From the NCBI GenBank assembly GCA_016926805.1, contig JAFGNV010000206.1, positions 1-45,572 on the forward strand: 45,572 nt of DNA, read 5' to 3'. The notes beneath the pieces are model-generated. The model made no database searches. It worked only from the letters and a program-made list of their open reading frames with translations, and had not been told where the DNA came from. Both the position numbers and the translations under genes were made by a program. Shown piece after piece: positions 19,317 through 27,940 of the stretch. Numbering within the stretch: the stretch's first letter is position 1; every line of letters starts with the position of its first letter. The stretch is from Anaerolineae bacterium. GTDB lineage: Bacteria > Chloroflexota > Anaerolineae > 4572-78 > J111.

Positions 19317-20560
19317 ACAACTCTCAACTCAGGAATAGGGATGATAAATTTTCCGCCTCGCGCTCGGTATTCGGTTTGTTGGGCTAATATCTCATCGGCA
19401 AAGTTCCATGTTAGCAGTAGAACATAATCGGGCACTTTCTCTAGTAATTTTTCTGGGGCATAGATAGGCAAATGCGTACCAGGCGTGTAGTATCCTTGTT
19501 TAACTGTGCTACGATCCACGACAAAATCAAGTGTTTCCTGGCCGATGCCAAAATAATTTAACAATGTGCTACCCTTGGCGGACGCACCATAAACCGCGAT
19601 TTGCTTACCTTGGGTTTTTAAGTCAGCCAAGAGAGCTAATAAGTTGGCTTTTAATTTTTTTACTTTATTACCAAAATTTTGATAAAAGGCAGCTTGGCCT
19701 ACGCCCCATTCGCATTCCTTGGCTAACAATTTGTGTACTCTCGTTATTCCCTCTTTTTGACAGGCTTTAGGGTTATCTTGATGCCCGACAAATACCCTCA
19801 ATGATCCGCCATGGATGGGAATTCGCTCTACGTCTACAATCATTAATCTATGTTTTCGAAATAGGTAAGATAAGGCCGAAAGAGAGAAGTAACAGAGGTG
19901 TTCATGGTAGATGGTGTCAAATTCTATATGATCAATCAGGTCTTTTACATAAGGAACTTCAACAACAGCCAGGCCATTTTCTTTTAATAGTGATCTTATA
20001 CCCGCTACTACACTGTTCAGGTTCGCTACATGAGCCAAAACATTGTTGGCATGAATAATATCGGTTTGCTTGCCCTGATTGCGAAGGTGTCTGGCCAAAG
20101 GTTCACTAAAAAACTCACATATGGTTGGAATGCCGCGTTCTTCGGCCACTTGGGCAATATTAACTGCTGGCTCGATACCCAATACGGGGATATTTCGCCG
20201 CTGATAATATTGTAAAAGGTAACCATCATTACTGGCTACTTCTGCTACTAGGCTATTCTGGTTTAACTGGCACCGGTCAATTAGGCGATTAGCAATTTGT
20301 TCGGCATGTTCCAAAGTCGTGTTGGAGAAAGATGAAAAGTAGAAATATTCCAGAAATAGCACTTCGGGAGAGACCGTTTCGGTAATTTGCACTAGAGTAC
20401 AATGAGGACAGAAAACCAGCTCAAGGGGATAGAATGGCTCTGGTTGATTGAGTTGTTCTGTGGTAAGTAAAGCATTAGCTAACGGTGTTTCGCCCAATGA
20501 AAGAACTGATTCTAAGCCGGGTCGCTCACAACCTCGACAAAGAAACACAGGGTTTTTCAT
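19313..20560 (-). CDS. NDP-4-keto-6-deoxyhexose C-methyltransferase (TylCIII/TcaB9 family)
   Basis: A 415-residue three-domain sugar C-methyltransferase. The N-terminal zinc-binding domain shows C8, C11, C51 and C54. The SAM domain has [14 protein letters not shown] (about 106-119), and the catalytic region shows NNVLAHV (His177) and IYHEHLCYF (Tyr218, Glu220, His221), matching the His/Tyr/Glu/His set known in TcaB9. A C-terminal domain with [18 protein letters not shown] follows. Family members add a methyl group to C3 of a 4-keto-6-deoxy sugar. The start at 20560 is set by an AGGAG about 8 nt upstream, and its ATG overlaps the rfbG stop as ATGA. A frame upstream to 20590 exists but would re-read rfbG. 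Confidence 0.9.
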   Translation of the reverse strand: MKNPVFLCRGCERPGLESVLSLGETPLANALLTTEQLNQPEPFYPLELVFCPHCTLVQITETVSPEVLFLEYFYFSSFSNTTLEHAEQIANRLIDRCQLNQNSLVAEVASNDGYLLQYYQRRNIPVLGIEPAVNIAQVAEERGIPTICEFFSEPLARHLRNQGKQTDIIHANNVLAHVANLNSVVAGIRSLLKENGLAVVEVPYVKDLIDHIEFDTIYHEHLCYFSLSALSYLFRKHRLMIVDVERIPIHGGSLRVFVGHQDNPKACQKEGITRVHKLLAKECEWGVGQAAFYQNFGNKVKKLKANLLALLADLKTQGKQIAVYGASAKGSTLLNYFGIGQETLDFVVDRSTVKQGYYTPGTHLPIYAPEKLLEKVPDYVLLLTWNFADEILAQQTEYRARGGKFIIPIPELRVV

Positions 20561-21552
20561 CTTGAGGCTCCTAAAAAGTTGGTATACCAATCAATGGTGC
20601 GTTGTAATCCTTCTTCAAGTGTAAAAAGGGGGTGCCATCCCAATATGTCTCTGGCTTTAGCTGCACTTAGGTATTGCCGCCGAATTTCGTGGCTGGCTTC
20701 ATTATGTATATCGGGTTTTAAATTAGATTGTAGAAGCGACAAAATTTTCTCAACCAATTCTAAGACAGTAATTTGGATTTCATTGGAGAAATTAAAAGCC
20801 TGACCCCATAAATTGGAATTTTGAGCCAGTTGTTCGGCCAGCAGCATATAGGCGGCTGCCCCATCTTCTACATAAAAATAATCGCGTACAAACTGTCCAT
20901 CGGAGCGAATGATTGGGCGTTGTCCACGGATTATGGAACGTATAGTACCGGGTATAATCCGATTCCAGTTGAGGTCACCACCGCCATAGAAGTTGCCACA
21001 GCGGGTGATGACCACCGGCAAACTGTAAGTTGTAGCATACGATTGCGCAATCAAGTCGGCGCACGATTTACTGACATCATAAGGGTGGCGTCCCTGCAAG
21101 GGAGTTTCCTCATCGTAAGGAAGTATTTCCTGGTTGCCATAAGCTTTATCAGATGAGGCTAACACAATTTGTTTAATGGTTGGGCTACGCCGACAAGCTT
21201 CCAATAGAATCCAGGTTCCACCGATATTGGTTTCAAAAGTGGTGATAGGATTGCGATTAGCAATAGGAACAATGGTTTGAGCCGCCAAATGGATAACGGT
21301 ATCAATCTCGTATTCCCCCAAAATGCGCTCTAATAGAGCTTGGTCACGCACATCACCGCGAACCACGCGGATCCGATCAACCAGTCGGGTTTGCACCAAT
21401 TCAGATTGGGGCACCCAGTCACGCACCAAACATACTAATTCAGCTTTAGCTTCTAGTAACCGGCGCACCAGCCAACTACCCACCAAGCCTGTTGCGCCGG
21501 TAACAAAGGTGGGGCGGTCTCGCCAAAAGTTGTTTAGTTCCAGACTTTCCAT
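20557..21552 (-). CDS. rfbG: CDP-glucose 4,6-dehydratase
   Basis: A 331-residue extended SDR that converts CDP-glucose to CDP-4-keto-6-deoxyglucose. It has [20 protein letters not shown] (NAD-binding GxxGxxG), [17 protein letters not shown] and the catalytic [25 protein letters not shown] and [20 protein letters not shown] are the stretches that distinguish CDP-glucose from dTDP-glucose dehydratases. The start at 21552 ([17 protein letters not shown]) matches the usual 8-residue lead of the family; an ATG at 21573 is less likely. It follows rfbF with a short overlap. It opens the CDP-deoxyhexose branch of the locus. Confidence 0.92.
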   Translation of the reverse strand: MESLELNNFWRDRPTFVTGATGLVGSWLVRRLLEAKAELVCLVRDWVPQSELVQTRLVDRIRVVRGDVRDQALLERILGEYEIDTVIHLAAQTIVPIANRNPITTFETNIGGTWILLEACRRSPTIKQIVLASSDKAYGNQEILPYDEETPLQGRHPYDVSKSCADLIAQSYATTYSLPVVITRCGNFYGGGDLNWNRIIPGTIRSIIRGQRPIIRSDGQFVRDYFYVEDGAAAYMLLAEQLAQNSNLWGQAFNFSNEIQITVLELVEKILSLLQSNLKPDIHNEASHEIRRQYLSAAKARDILGWHPLFTLEEGLQRTIDWYTNFLGASR

Positions 21553-22304
21553 GGGGCCCGTTTTTGCTGCCATAAACTTTCTAAAAGATGTTTATCACGT
21601 AAAGTATCCATACATTGCCAAAAGTGCGGGTGACGAAAGGCCATCAATTGGCGCTCTTTAGCAAGTTGTTCCATAACATCCGCTTCCAAGCTATCGTTAT
21701 CCTTTTGAAAATAATTAAGTATTGCTGGCTCGAAGACCATAAAACCCCCGTTAATCCAACCTTCTCCAATTTGGGGTTTCTCGGTAAAATTGGTAACTAA
21801 ATTGCCATCAAACACCAAACCGCCAAAACGAGCTGGGGGACGAACTGCGGTCACAGTAGCTATGCGCCCATGCGACTTATGAAATTCCAATAATTCCTGT
21901 AAGTTCAGGTTACATACCCCATCCCCATAAGTTACCATAAAAGTTTCATCTTGAAGATATGATTGCAAGTGTCTAATCCGCCCTCCAGTCATCGTAGTCA
22001 ATCCTGTATCAATCAAGTGTACTATCCAATCCTCACGTTGACCATGATGCACTTGCACCTCGCCATTAGCCAGGTTAATTGACATATTACTATTTAAAGA
22101 ATAGTAATCTAAAAAATAACGCTTAATTACTTCACCCTTGTAACCCAAGGCTATAAAAAATTCCTCAAATCCGTAATGGGCGTAATGCTTCATAATATGC
22201 CACAAAATCGGCCACCCACCGATTTCGACCATCGGTTTGGGAATCACCTCGGTTTCTTCGGCTAGACGAGTACCAAAGCCCCCCGCAAGAATAACCACTT
22301 TCAT
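21534..22304 (-). CDS. rfbF: Glucose-1-phosphate cytidylyltransferase
   Basis: A 256-residue nucleotidyltransferase that makes CDP-glucose from CTP and glucose-1-phosphate. The pyrophosphorylase signature is [20 protein letters not shown] followed by [40 protein letters not shown] and [20 protein letters not shown] are characteristic of RfbF, as is [11 protein letters not shown]. Length matches the family (about 257). The ATG follows directly on the TAA of the regulator gene. Together with rfbG it commits sugar to a CDP-linked 6-deoxyhexose. Confidence 0.95.
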   Translation of the reverse strand: MKVVILAGGFGTRLAEETEVIPKPMVEIGGWPILWHIMKHYAHYGFEEFFIALGYKGEVIKRYFLDYYSLNSNMSINLANGEVQVHHGQREDWIVHLIDTGLTTMTGGRIRHLQSYLQDETFMVTYGDGVCNLNLQELLEFHKSHGRIATVTAVRPPARFGGLVFDGNLVTNFTEKPQIGEGWINGGFMVFEPAILNYFQKDNDSLEADVMEQLAKERQLMAFRHPHFWQCMDTLRDKHLLESLWQQKRAPWKVWN

Positions 22305-22820
22305 TTAAGTACAAGTACCTCTTTTTGTTACGATTGATTTAGTCTCCGGCCAATCCAACACCGTCTTTAACCCCTCAGTCCTCAACACCGGATACGCTCT
22401 ATCAACCTCTGCCTTAACTTTAACCTGCGCTTCCAAACAACTCAAATACACAATCTCGGCCAGATCACCGTCACCTTGGATACAAACTGCATCATATCCC
22501 GCCTGCTGAACTTCATCAAGAAACTTTTTCGAAGCCTCCCGCGTCACCCGGTACCAATGCAACGACATCTGCATAAATTCTTTGGTCAGCCGAGTCTTCT
22601 CGGCTACCCCTTGAGGGGTCAGTAAATAGCGCAAACGGCGACGTTGCATCTGGGTAGCTTTAACATATCCTTTACTAATCAACCGCTTGATATACCAGTT
22701 AACGCTACCCACGGCCACCCCCAACTGCGTGGCTAAATCGGCCTGGGTGGTATCGGGGTTGTCTTCGAGGTGGTTTAATATTTGAAGGTCGTGATTTTCC
22801 AGGATTTTCAAAATACTCAC
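22305..22820 (-). CDS. EPS-associated winged-helix (MarR-like) transcriptional regulator
   Basis: A 171-residue regulator with a GTG start. The N-terminal winged helix (about 8-75) reads ILNHLEDNPDTTQADLATQL then VGSVNWYIKRLISKGYVKA, with the wing YLLTPQGVAEKTRL. This strongly resembles the EPS-associated MarR-like family. Beyond that ~100-residue domain is an extra C-terminal segment (about 100-171), AGYDAVCIQGDGDLAEIVYL, which looks like a small Rossmann-type ligand fold; that reading is a guess. It stands at the head of the glycan operon, immediately before rfbF, and probably controls it. Two tandem inverted repeats lie 21-48 bases upstream of its start, so autoregulation is likely. Confidence 0.8.
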   Translation of the reverse strand: MSILKILENHDLQILNHLEDNPDTTQADLATQLGVAVGSVNWYIKRLISKGYVKATQMQRRRLRYLLTPQGVAEKTRLTKEFMQMSLHWYRVTREASKKFLDEVQQAGYDAVCIQGDGDLAEIVYLSCLEAQVKVKAEVDRAYPVLRTEGLKTVLDWPETKSIVTKRGTCT

Positions 22821-22840
22821 CGATGGGGGAGTCTCTAAAA

Positions 22841-22868
22841 TTCAATATCTGAATTTCAATAAGTGAAT
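22841..22868 (-). promoter_or_regulatory. Two tandem dyad operators TTCA-N5-TGAA before the glycan operon
   Basis: Two 14-bp units abut exactly: TTCAATATCTGAAT (22841-22854) and TTCAATAAGTGAAT (22855-22868). They differ at 2 of 14 positions and each has a TTCA/TGAA dyad. The first extends to a perfect 7-bp inverted repeat AAATTCA-N5-TGAATTT (22838-22856). One helical turn plus about 4 bp separates the centres. They lie just upstream of the regulator gene and are the most likely binding sites for that regulator. Confidence 0.6.
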
Positions 22869-22925
22869 TATAAGGGATTAGCGTACATTGGAAAAGATGA
22901 CTTTAGTCCTGTATCTGGTGGAAAT

Positions 22926-23261
22926 CTACGGCCGGGCAAACATCTCCTGGAATTTCATGGCCAGGGTAACATCACCCTCCACTCTTATTTTACCGGCCAT
23001 AAATAAATTTATCGGATTGGCCTGGCCATTCACCAGAGCCACATAGTCACTGGCTGGCATGCCTAGCGTTAGGTCAGGTGAACCGGCCTCTTTCTCCTCC
23101 ACCGAGATTTTCCCGTCGGCAATTCTCAGAGTCCACTGCCCGCCGCCTTCCCCGCTCAGGTCGATGACAATGGTCTTGGTTAGACCAGCCGCCTGTTCCG
23201 GCATAAAGGCTTCGGGCATTTTCTCAAAAATTTCCTTTATATCATCGGTTATACTCATCAT
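22926..23261 (-). CDS. SCP2 sterol-binding-domain protein
   Basis: A 111-residue single-domain protein of the SCP2 fold: TIVIDLSGEGGGQWTLRIAD, DLTLGMPASDYVALVNGQAN and LFMAGKIRVEGDVTLAMKFQ are typical of the family, which binds lipids or acyl chains in a hydrophobic pocket. AGGAGG lies just before two adjacent ATGs (23261 and 23258); spacing favours 23258. It is monocistronic and divergent from the cupin gene. The ligand is unknown. Confidence 0.85.
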   Translation of the reverse strand: MMSITDDIKEIFEKMPEAFMPEQAAGLTKTIVIDLSGEGGGQWTLRIADGKISVEEKEAGSPDLTLGMPASDYVALVNGQANPINLFMAGKIRVEGDVTLAMKFQEMFARP

Positions 23262-23429
23262 TGGCCTCCTGAGGGTAATTGCGCTTCAGTATAGCCTGAC
23301 TCGCGTTATCCTGTCAACGATTAAGCCGAAAAACCACAAAATGTCGAGGCGCGGTTGACGATACCCGGCCAAATCAGTAGAATAAGGCGAATTCAAGGAC
23401 GCAAGATTTTACCCTTTAGGAGACGTTTT

Positions 23430-23741
23430 ATGGAATTGAAAGTCACCCCCTGGCGTAAAGAGACTCCTCCCACCGAGGCGGAATTGCGGGCTACCCTGGA
23501 AGATCAGCAATTGAAAGTTTACCGCTGGTCAAACGCTCCGGAGGATGTTTATGCCAGCCATACCCACGGTTATAACAAAATTATTTGTGTGGTTCAGGGA
23601 AGTATTCGTTTTGATCTGCCTACCCGGCATGAAACACTCAATCTTAAGGCCGGTGACCAGTTCGAACTACCCGCTGGTATCCGGCATAGCGCCATTGTCG
23701 GCCCTGAAGGCGTTACCTGCCTTGAGGCGCACGTTTATTGA
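23430..23741 (+). CDS. Small single-cupin-domain protein
   Basis: A 103-residue cupin started at the ATG at 23430, where AGGAG is well spaced; the frame open from 23355 has no ribosome site. The conserved cupin motif is YASHTHGYNKIICVVQGSIR, followed by LKAGDQFELPAGIRHSAIVG with a His metal ligand. It probably binds a divalent metal. No substrate can be named. It stands between the SCP2 gene and radC. Confidence 0.78.
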   Translation: MELKVTPWRKETPPTEAELRATLEDQQLKVYRWSNAPEDVYASHTHGYNKIICVVQGSIRFDLPTRHETLNLKAGDQFELPAGIRHSAIVGPEGVTCLEAHVY

Positions 23742-23900
23742 CCCAATCTTAGATTCCAATGGTTGGAGTGGATGACCAGGATTTTGGGGACAAAGTCTGA
23801 TTTTTGGGTCGGATTAAATCAACCGAAAATATCTTGTTAATCCTGTAAATACTACAATCTCGCTTTGCGATTAAGGATAGCTTTATGGGAGGGCTGCCTG

Positions 23901-24614
23901 ATGACAATAGAACCTTCGGCCATTTATCATCCCACCATTCTCGACTTCCCGCTTGACGAGCGCCCCCGCGAGCGGCTGCAAAATTATGGTGCAGCCGCTT
24001 TGTCTAATGCGGAATTGCTGGCAATTCTGTTAAGAGTTGGTTCGCCGGGTGAAAATGCGGTAGCCCTGGGGACTCGTCTGCTGACCGAATTTGGCGGATT
24101 GGCCGGTCTGGCCAGGGCCGGTTTCCGGGAGTTAACGGCCATTAAAGGCGTAAATACCGCCAAAGCCGCTCAACTCAAGGCCGGTTTGGAACTGGGACGG
24201 CGTCTTCTTCTAACCTCACCCGATGCCAGACCCCAAGTTACCTCTCCGATGGATGTTGCCAACTTGTTGATGCTGGAAATGGGCAGCCTGGAACAGGAAC
24301 ATTTGCGTGTCTTGTTGCTTGATACCAAGAACCGGGTGATGGATAGCCCCACCATTTACGTGGGAAACGTCAATTGTTCAATTATCCGGGTCAGCGAAAT
24401 CTTCCGCGAGGCGGTCAGGCAAAATGCCACTGCTTTAATCATGGCCCATAATCATCCCTCCGGCGATCCGACCCCTTCGCCGGAGGATGTCCAGGTAACT
24501 CGCACGGTGATAGAAGCCGGAACCCTGCTTGGCATCGAAGTGCTCGATCATCTGGTTATTGGCCATCAACGTTTTGTCAGCCTTAAAGAGCGAGGCTTGG
24601 GTTTTGGTGGATAA
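23901..24614 (+). CDS. radC: RadC-family JAB-domain protein
   Basis: A 237-residue RadC homologue starting at the ATG at 23901 behind GGAGGG. It has the N-terminal helix-hairpin-helix-like UPF0758 region ([20 protein letters not shown], then [14 protein letters not shown] and [14 protein letters not shown]). The C-terminal JAB/MPN+ domain has the metal motif [20 protein letters not shown]. Members are widespread in bacteria; the name comes from an early DNA-repair link that has not held up, and the biochemical role is uncertain. The length is normal for the family (about 225-240). Confidence 0.92.
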   Translation: MTIEPSAIYHPTILDFPLDERPRERLQNYGAAALSNAELLAILLRVGSPGENAVALGTRLLTEFGGLAGLARAGFRELTAIKGVNTAKAAQLKAGLELGRRLLLTSPDARPQVTSPMDVANLLMLEMGSLEQEHLRVLLLDTKNRVMDSPTIYVGNVNCSIIRVSEIFREAVRQNATALIMAHNHPSGDPTPSPEDVQVTRTVIEAGTLLGIEVLDHLVIGHQRFVSLKERGLGFGG

Positions 24615-24707
24615 GTTTTGGTCAACTCATCTGCCGGTCAGGCTTCAAACAACCGGGTAATGGGTTACGGATTAACCAAAACGGTGTCTGGACAATATTT
24701 TACAAAA

Positions 24708-24713
24708 TATAAT
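24708..24713 (+). promoter_or_regulatory. Possible -10 box before the alpha-oxoamine synthase gene
   Basis: A perfect TATAAT lies 166 bases before the gene in an otherwise gene-free stretch of 265 bases. No good -35 box at 16-18 nt is seen, so the call rests on this hexamer only. Confidence 0.25.
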
Positions 24714-24879
24714 CCAGATGTTATACTTTGACCCATCAACCGACGGTTGGCACTCTGGGCCAGGGATTAGATAACCTCCCCACCTTATTATCCATTCCCC
24801 ATTGATTTTTGTTTGGCTTGTGGAAGTTATGTAATCCCCAATTCTTTGCAAAGCTATCAAAAGAGGGAAGGATTATCGT

Positions 24880-26097
24880 ATGGCTTTTCCACGTGACGGC
24901 AGCAATCCTATTGCCTGGCGTATTGAACAAATGAATGAACGGGTGCGCTCGGCCAAAGAGCAAGACCTGTATCTCTATATGCAACCGGCAGAAGCGGTAG
25001 ACGGTATGCACGTCACCATCAATGGCCGTAAAATGCTGCAATTTGCCTCGTATGCTTACCTTAACTTGCTGGGGCACCCCAAAATCCAGGCCGCGGCCCG
25101 CGCCGCCCTGGATGAATTCGGCTCTGGTACGCATGGGGTTCGTATTTTGGCCGGAACTACCCGCCTTCATGTTGAGCTGGAAGAAACCATCGCCCGCTTC
25201 AAGGGCACCGAAGACGCGTTGGCCCTGGCCAGCGGTTACGCTACCAATCTGGGCACCATTTCCGCCCTCCTCGGGCGCGGTGACGTGGTTATTTCCGACA
25301 AACTCAACCACGCCAGCATTGTGGATGGGTGTTTGCTCTCCCGCTCCAAATTTATCCGGTTTGAACACAACAATATGGAAGCCCTAGAAAAGGCCCTGGC
25401 CGATGTACCCCCCAAAGCCGGTAAGCTGGTGGTCACTGATGCTGTTTTCAGCATGGATGGCGACATCGTCAATCTGCCCGAAATGATTCGCCTGTGCCAG
25501 CAGTACGACGCCCTGCTGATGGTGGACGAAGCGCACTCGGTGGGCGTGCTGGGAGAAACAGGGCACGGCGCTGTAGAATATTTTGGCCTTGACGTGAACG
25601 ATATTGACATCCACATGGGCACCCTGAGTAAAACCATCCCCAGTATTGGCGGTTATATCGCCGGCCGGTCCGAACTTGTTTCCTATCTGCGGCATACCGT
25701 TCGCGCTTACGTGTTTTCTGCCGCGTTGCCGCCGGCCTCCGCTGCCGCAGCCAAAGCCTCTTTTGAAGTAATTGAAGAAGAGCCGGAACGGGTCAAAGCG
25801 CTGCAAGCCAATGTTAACTACTTCATCAAGGGGTTACAGGAACGCGGCTTTAACACCCTCAACAGCGAAACGCCTATTGTGCCCATCATTGCCGGTGACG
25901 ACGAACGGGCCTGGTTGATGGCCAAACTCTCTCAGGAAAAAGACATCTTTGTCTTACCCATCGTTTCTCCGGCAGTGCCCGCCAATACCGCCCGTCTTCG
26001 GGCCAATGTAACCGCCGGTCACACCATCGCCGAAATCGAGCAGGCCATGGATGTATTTGAAGAAGCGGGCAAAGCCGTGGGCGTGTTACCCGGTTAA
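24880..26097 (+). CDS. PLP-dependent alpha-oxoamine synthase family protein
   Basis: A 405-residue type I PLP enzyme of the family that includes KBL, AONS (BioF), ALAS and serine palmitoyltransferase. It condenses an amino acid with an acyl-thioester. Visible motifs: NGRKMLQFASYAYLNLLGHP, GSGTHGVRILAGTTRLHVEL, NHASIVDG (PLP-stacking His near 145), VDEAHSVGVLGETGHG (about 215) and GTLSKTIPSIGGYIAG with the Schiff-base Lys near 251. The GTHGVR-LAGT stretch is closer to KBL/SPT-like members than to BioF (which has GSGGSG). No other biotin gene is nearby. The next genes are a lipid kinase and a methyltransferase, so a long-chain-base or lipid role is possible. GGGAAGGA upstream fixes the start. 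Confidence 0.88.
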   Translation: MAFPRDGSNPIAWRIEQMNERVRSAKEQDLYLYMQPAEAVDGMHVTINGRKMLQFASYAYLNLLGHPKIQAAARAALDEFGSGTHGVRILAGTTRLHVELEETIARFKGTEDALALASGYATNLGTISALLGRGDVVISDKLNHASIVDGCLLSRSKFIRFEHNNMEALEKALADVPPKAGKLVVTDAVFSMDGDIVNLPEMIRLCQQYDALLMVDEAHSVGVLGETGHGAVEYFGLDVNDIDIHMGTLSKTIPSIGGYIAGRSELVSYLRHTVRAYVFSAALPPASAAAAKASFEVIEEEPERVKALQANVNYFIKGLQERGFNTLNSETPIVPIIAGDDERAWLMAKLSQEKDIFVLPIVSPAVPANTARLRANVTAGHTIAEIEQAMDVFEEAGKAVGVLPG

Positions 26098-26203
26098 TTG
26101 GCCCAGAATAGTGGCGATTGAAGCAAACTAAAGGCCGTGGGTGGTGCCGAAGCACAACTAAGCGGCCTTTTTCAATCGAATAGAGGCAAGGGGAGAACTC
26201 CAG

Positions 26204-27094
26204 ATGGATCGCATCAAAGTAATCCTGAACCCCACCGGGGGGCGGTGGACCGGCCAGACCAAAATCGATCGGGTGAAACAGGCTTTGCGCGCCGCTGGCC
26301 TTGATTATAACCTGGAAGTGACCGAAACCCTGCAACAGGGTGCAGCAACCGTCCAAAAGGCTGTTCAGCAAGGCTGGCCGGTTATTGTAGCTGCCGGGGG
26401 CGATGGCACCATCAATGGCGTGGTCAATGGCTTGATGCAGGCCGGAGGCCGGGCCGAAGTTGGTACCCTGGGCATTATCCCCGTTGGCACAGCCAACGAT
26501 CTGGCCGATATGTTGGGCCTGCCCAATGACATTTCGCTCGCCTGCCAGCGGTTGATGGCCGGTAACACCCGGGTGATTGATGTGGGCGTGGTCAATGGTT
26601 GCTATTTTGCCAACAATTCGGCCATTGGTCTGGAACCGATGGTCACTCTGGCCCAGGAGCGCATGCGTTGGTTCAAGGGCGATCTGCGCTATCTTCTGGC
26701 GGCAGTCAAGACCATTGCCACGGCTCAATCGTGGACGGCTCAACTAAACTGGGACAACGGCGAGTACCACGGCCCCATCGACCTGGTTTCGGTGGGAAAT
26801 AGCCCTCGGACCGGAGGTGTGTTCTATATGACCCCTGAAGCTGTATTGGATGATGGCCTGCTTGATTTTGTTTACGCCGAAGGTCTCAGCCGCTGGCAAA
26901 TGTTAACTCTGCTGCCCAAAACCTTCAAGGGCCAACATATTCATCATCCTTTGGTAACAAATATCAAAACAACCTCCCTGTTTATCACCGCCTCTCCTGG
27001 CACTCCCATCCAGGCCGACGGCGTTGTCATTGATAAAAATGCCACCCAAATCAACTACCGCATCATCCCCCACAAACTCCGGGTGATTGTCTAA
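26204..27094 (+). CDS. Diacylglycerol/sphingosine-kinase-family lipid kinase
   Basis: A 296-residue kinase of the YegS/DagK family, which phosphorylates lipids such as diacylglycerol using ATP. It has RIKVILNPTGGRWTGQTKID, VIVAAGGDGTINGVVNGLM (the GGDGT nucleotide loop, about 61-80), GIIPVGTANDLADMLGLP, NSAIGLEPMVT and the C-terminal FITASPGTPIQADGVVID. The length matches the family. It lies 106 nt after the alpha-oxoamine synthase gene and 15 nt before a methyltransferase gene. The natural lipid is unknown; sphingoid bases are one possibility from context. Confidence 0.9.
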   Translation: MDRIKVILNPTGGRWTGQTKIDRVKQALRAAGLDYNLEVTETLQQGAATVQKAVQQGWPVIVAAGGDGTINGVVNGLMQAGGRAEVGTLGIIPVGTANDLADMLGLPNDISLACQRLMAGNTRVIDVGVVNGCYFANNSAIGLEPMVTLAQERMRWFKGDLRYLLAAVKTIATAQSWTAQLNWDNGEYHGPIDLVSVGNSPRTGGVFYMTPEAVLDDGLLDFVYAEGLSRWQMLTLLPKTFKGQHIHHPLVTNIKTTSLFITASPGTPIQADGVVIDKNATQINYRIIPHKLRVIV

Positions 27095-27109
27095 TTTGTC
27101 CATTATCTC

Positions 27110-27766
27110 ATGGTTATGTTTCCACGTTGGCTCATCAAACTCGGCTTTCATCTGCTCTATAATCAATTGGCCTGGACCTACGATCTGGTAGCCTGGTTGG
27201 TTTCCTTTGGCCAGTGGCCTGCCTGGTGTCGATTAGCCATGCAATTTATGCAGCCGGGAACAACCCTGGAACTGGCTTATGGTACGGGCGCCTTTTTTGT
27301 TGATACCCTGGCGGCAGGTTATCAGCCGGTTGGGGTCGACCTATCACCCTACATGGCGCGGCTGGCCAGTAAACGGTTGCACCGCCAAAACTATACGCTT
27401 TGCCTCAGCCAGGCCGATGTCCGGGCGCTCCCCTTTCCCGCCGGTTTTTTCAACAACGTTGTCGCCACCTTCCCCACCGATTATATGCTGCATCCCCAAG
27501 TTATCTCCGAGGTCCACCGGGTTTTGAAAGACCCAACCGGCGCTTCCGTCCCGGCTCGACTGGTGGTTGTGGTCGAAGGGAGATTGCGCGGTCCCTGGCC
27601 CTTACGGCCATTGATCGACTGGCTCTACCACGCTACCGGCCAGCGCGATCTCCCGCGCGAAAAACCCCTGGCCATGCTCGCCGCGCAGAAATTCAACGCT
27701 CGTTGGGAAACGGTGGAACACGCCGGGGTTACGGCCCATCTCGTCATCGCCGACAAGCTTCACTAG
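27110..27766 (+). CDS. Class I SAM-dependent methyltransferase
   Basis: A 218-residue methyltransferase. SAM motif I is TLELAYGTGAFFVDTLAAGY (about 56-75), unusual in having AYGTG where LGCGTG is common. VGVDLSPYMARLASKRL, DVRALPFPAGFFNNVVATFP and a VHRVLKDPTG segment follow, as in UbiE/PmtA-like enzymes. An N-terminal hydrophobic helix-like stretch suggests membrane contact. The start may be 27110 or 27116; the ribosome site is weak, so coupling to the kinase gene 15 nt upstream is likely. It may methylate a lipid headgroup, but that is inference from context. Confidence 0.8.
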   Translation: MVMFPRWLIKLGFHLLYNQLAWTYDLVAWLVSFGQWPAWCRLAMQFMQPGTTLELAYGTGAFFVDTLAAGYQPVGVDLSPYMARLASKRLHRQNYTLCLSQADVRALPFPAGFFNNVVATFPTDYMLHPQVISEVHRVLKDPTGASVPARLVVVVEGRLRGPWPLRPLIDWLYHATGQRDLPREKPLAMLAAQKFNARWETVEHAGVTAHLVIADKLH

Positions 27767-27827
27767 ACCGCCTGTTTATCTGATGCGGTTCGTTATTCCA
27801 CTTTTTTCTTTAACCCCCACCCAATGG

Positions 27828-27833
27828 TATAAT
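27828..27833 (+). promoter_or_regulatory. Probable -10 box before the nSTAND-propeller gene
   Basis: A perfect TATAAT preceded by TGG, 107 bases before the proposed TTG start. The region upstream has only a T-rich -35 (around 27805), so the promoter is moderate at best. Confidence 0.35.
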
Positions 27834-27940
27834 GAACCGCCGGATAGCTACCTTGCTATCTGCCACCTTGATTGTTGAAAAAGAGTTTTTCTGGACGCCT
27901 ATATATACACCCGGCCAGACCCAAATATGGAGTATTACTT

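Noticed and set aside
22838..22868. Rho-independent terminator behind the SCP2 gene
   Set aside because: The dyads are short and AT-rich, lack a GC stem and T tract, and lie upstream of the regulator start; operators fit better.
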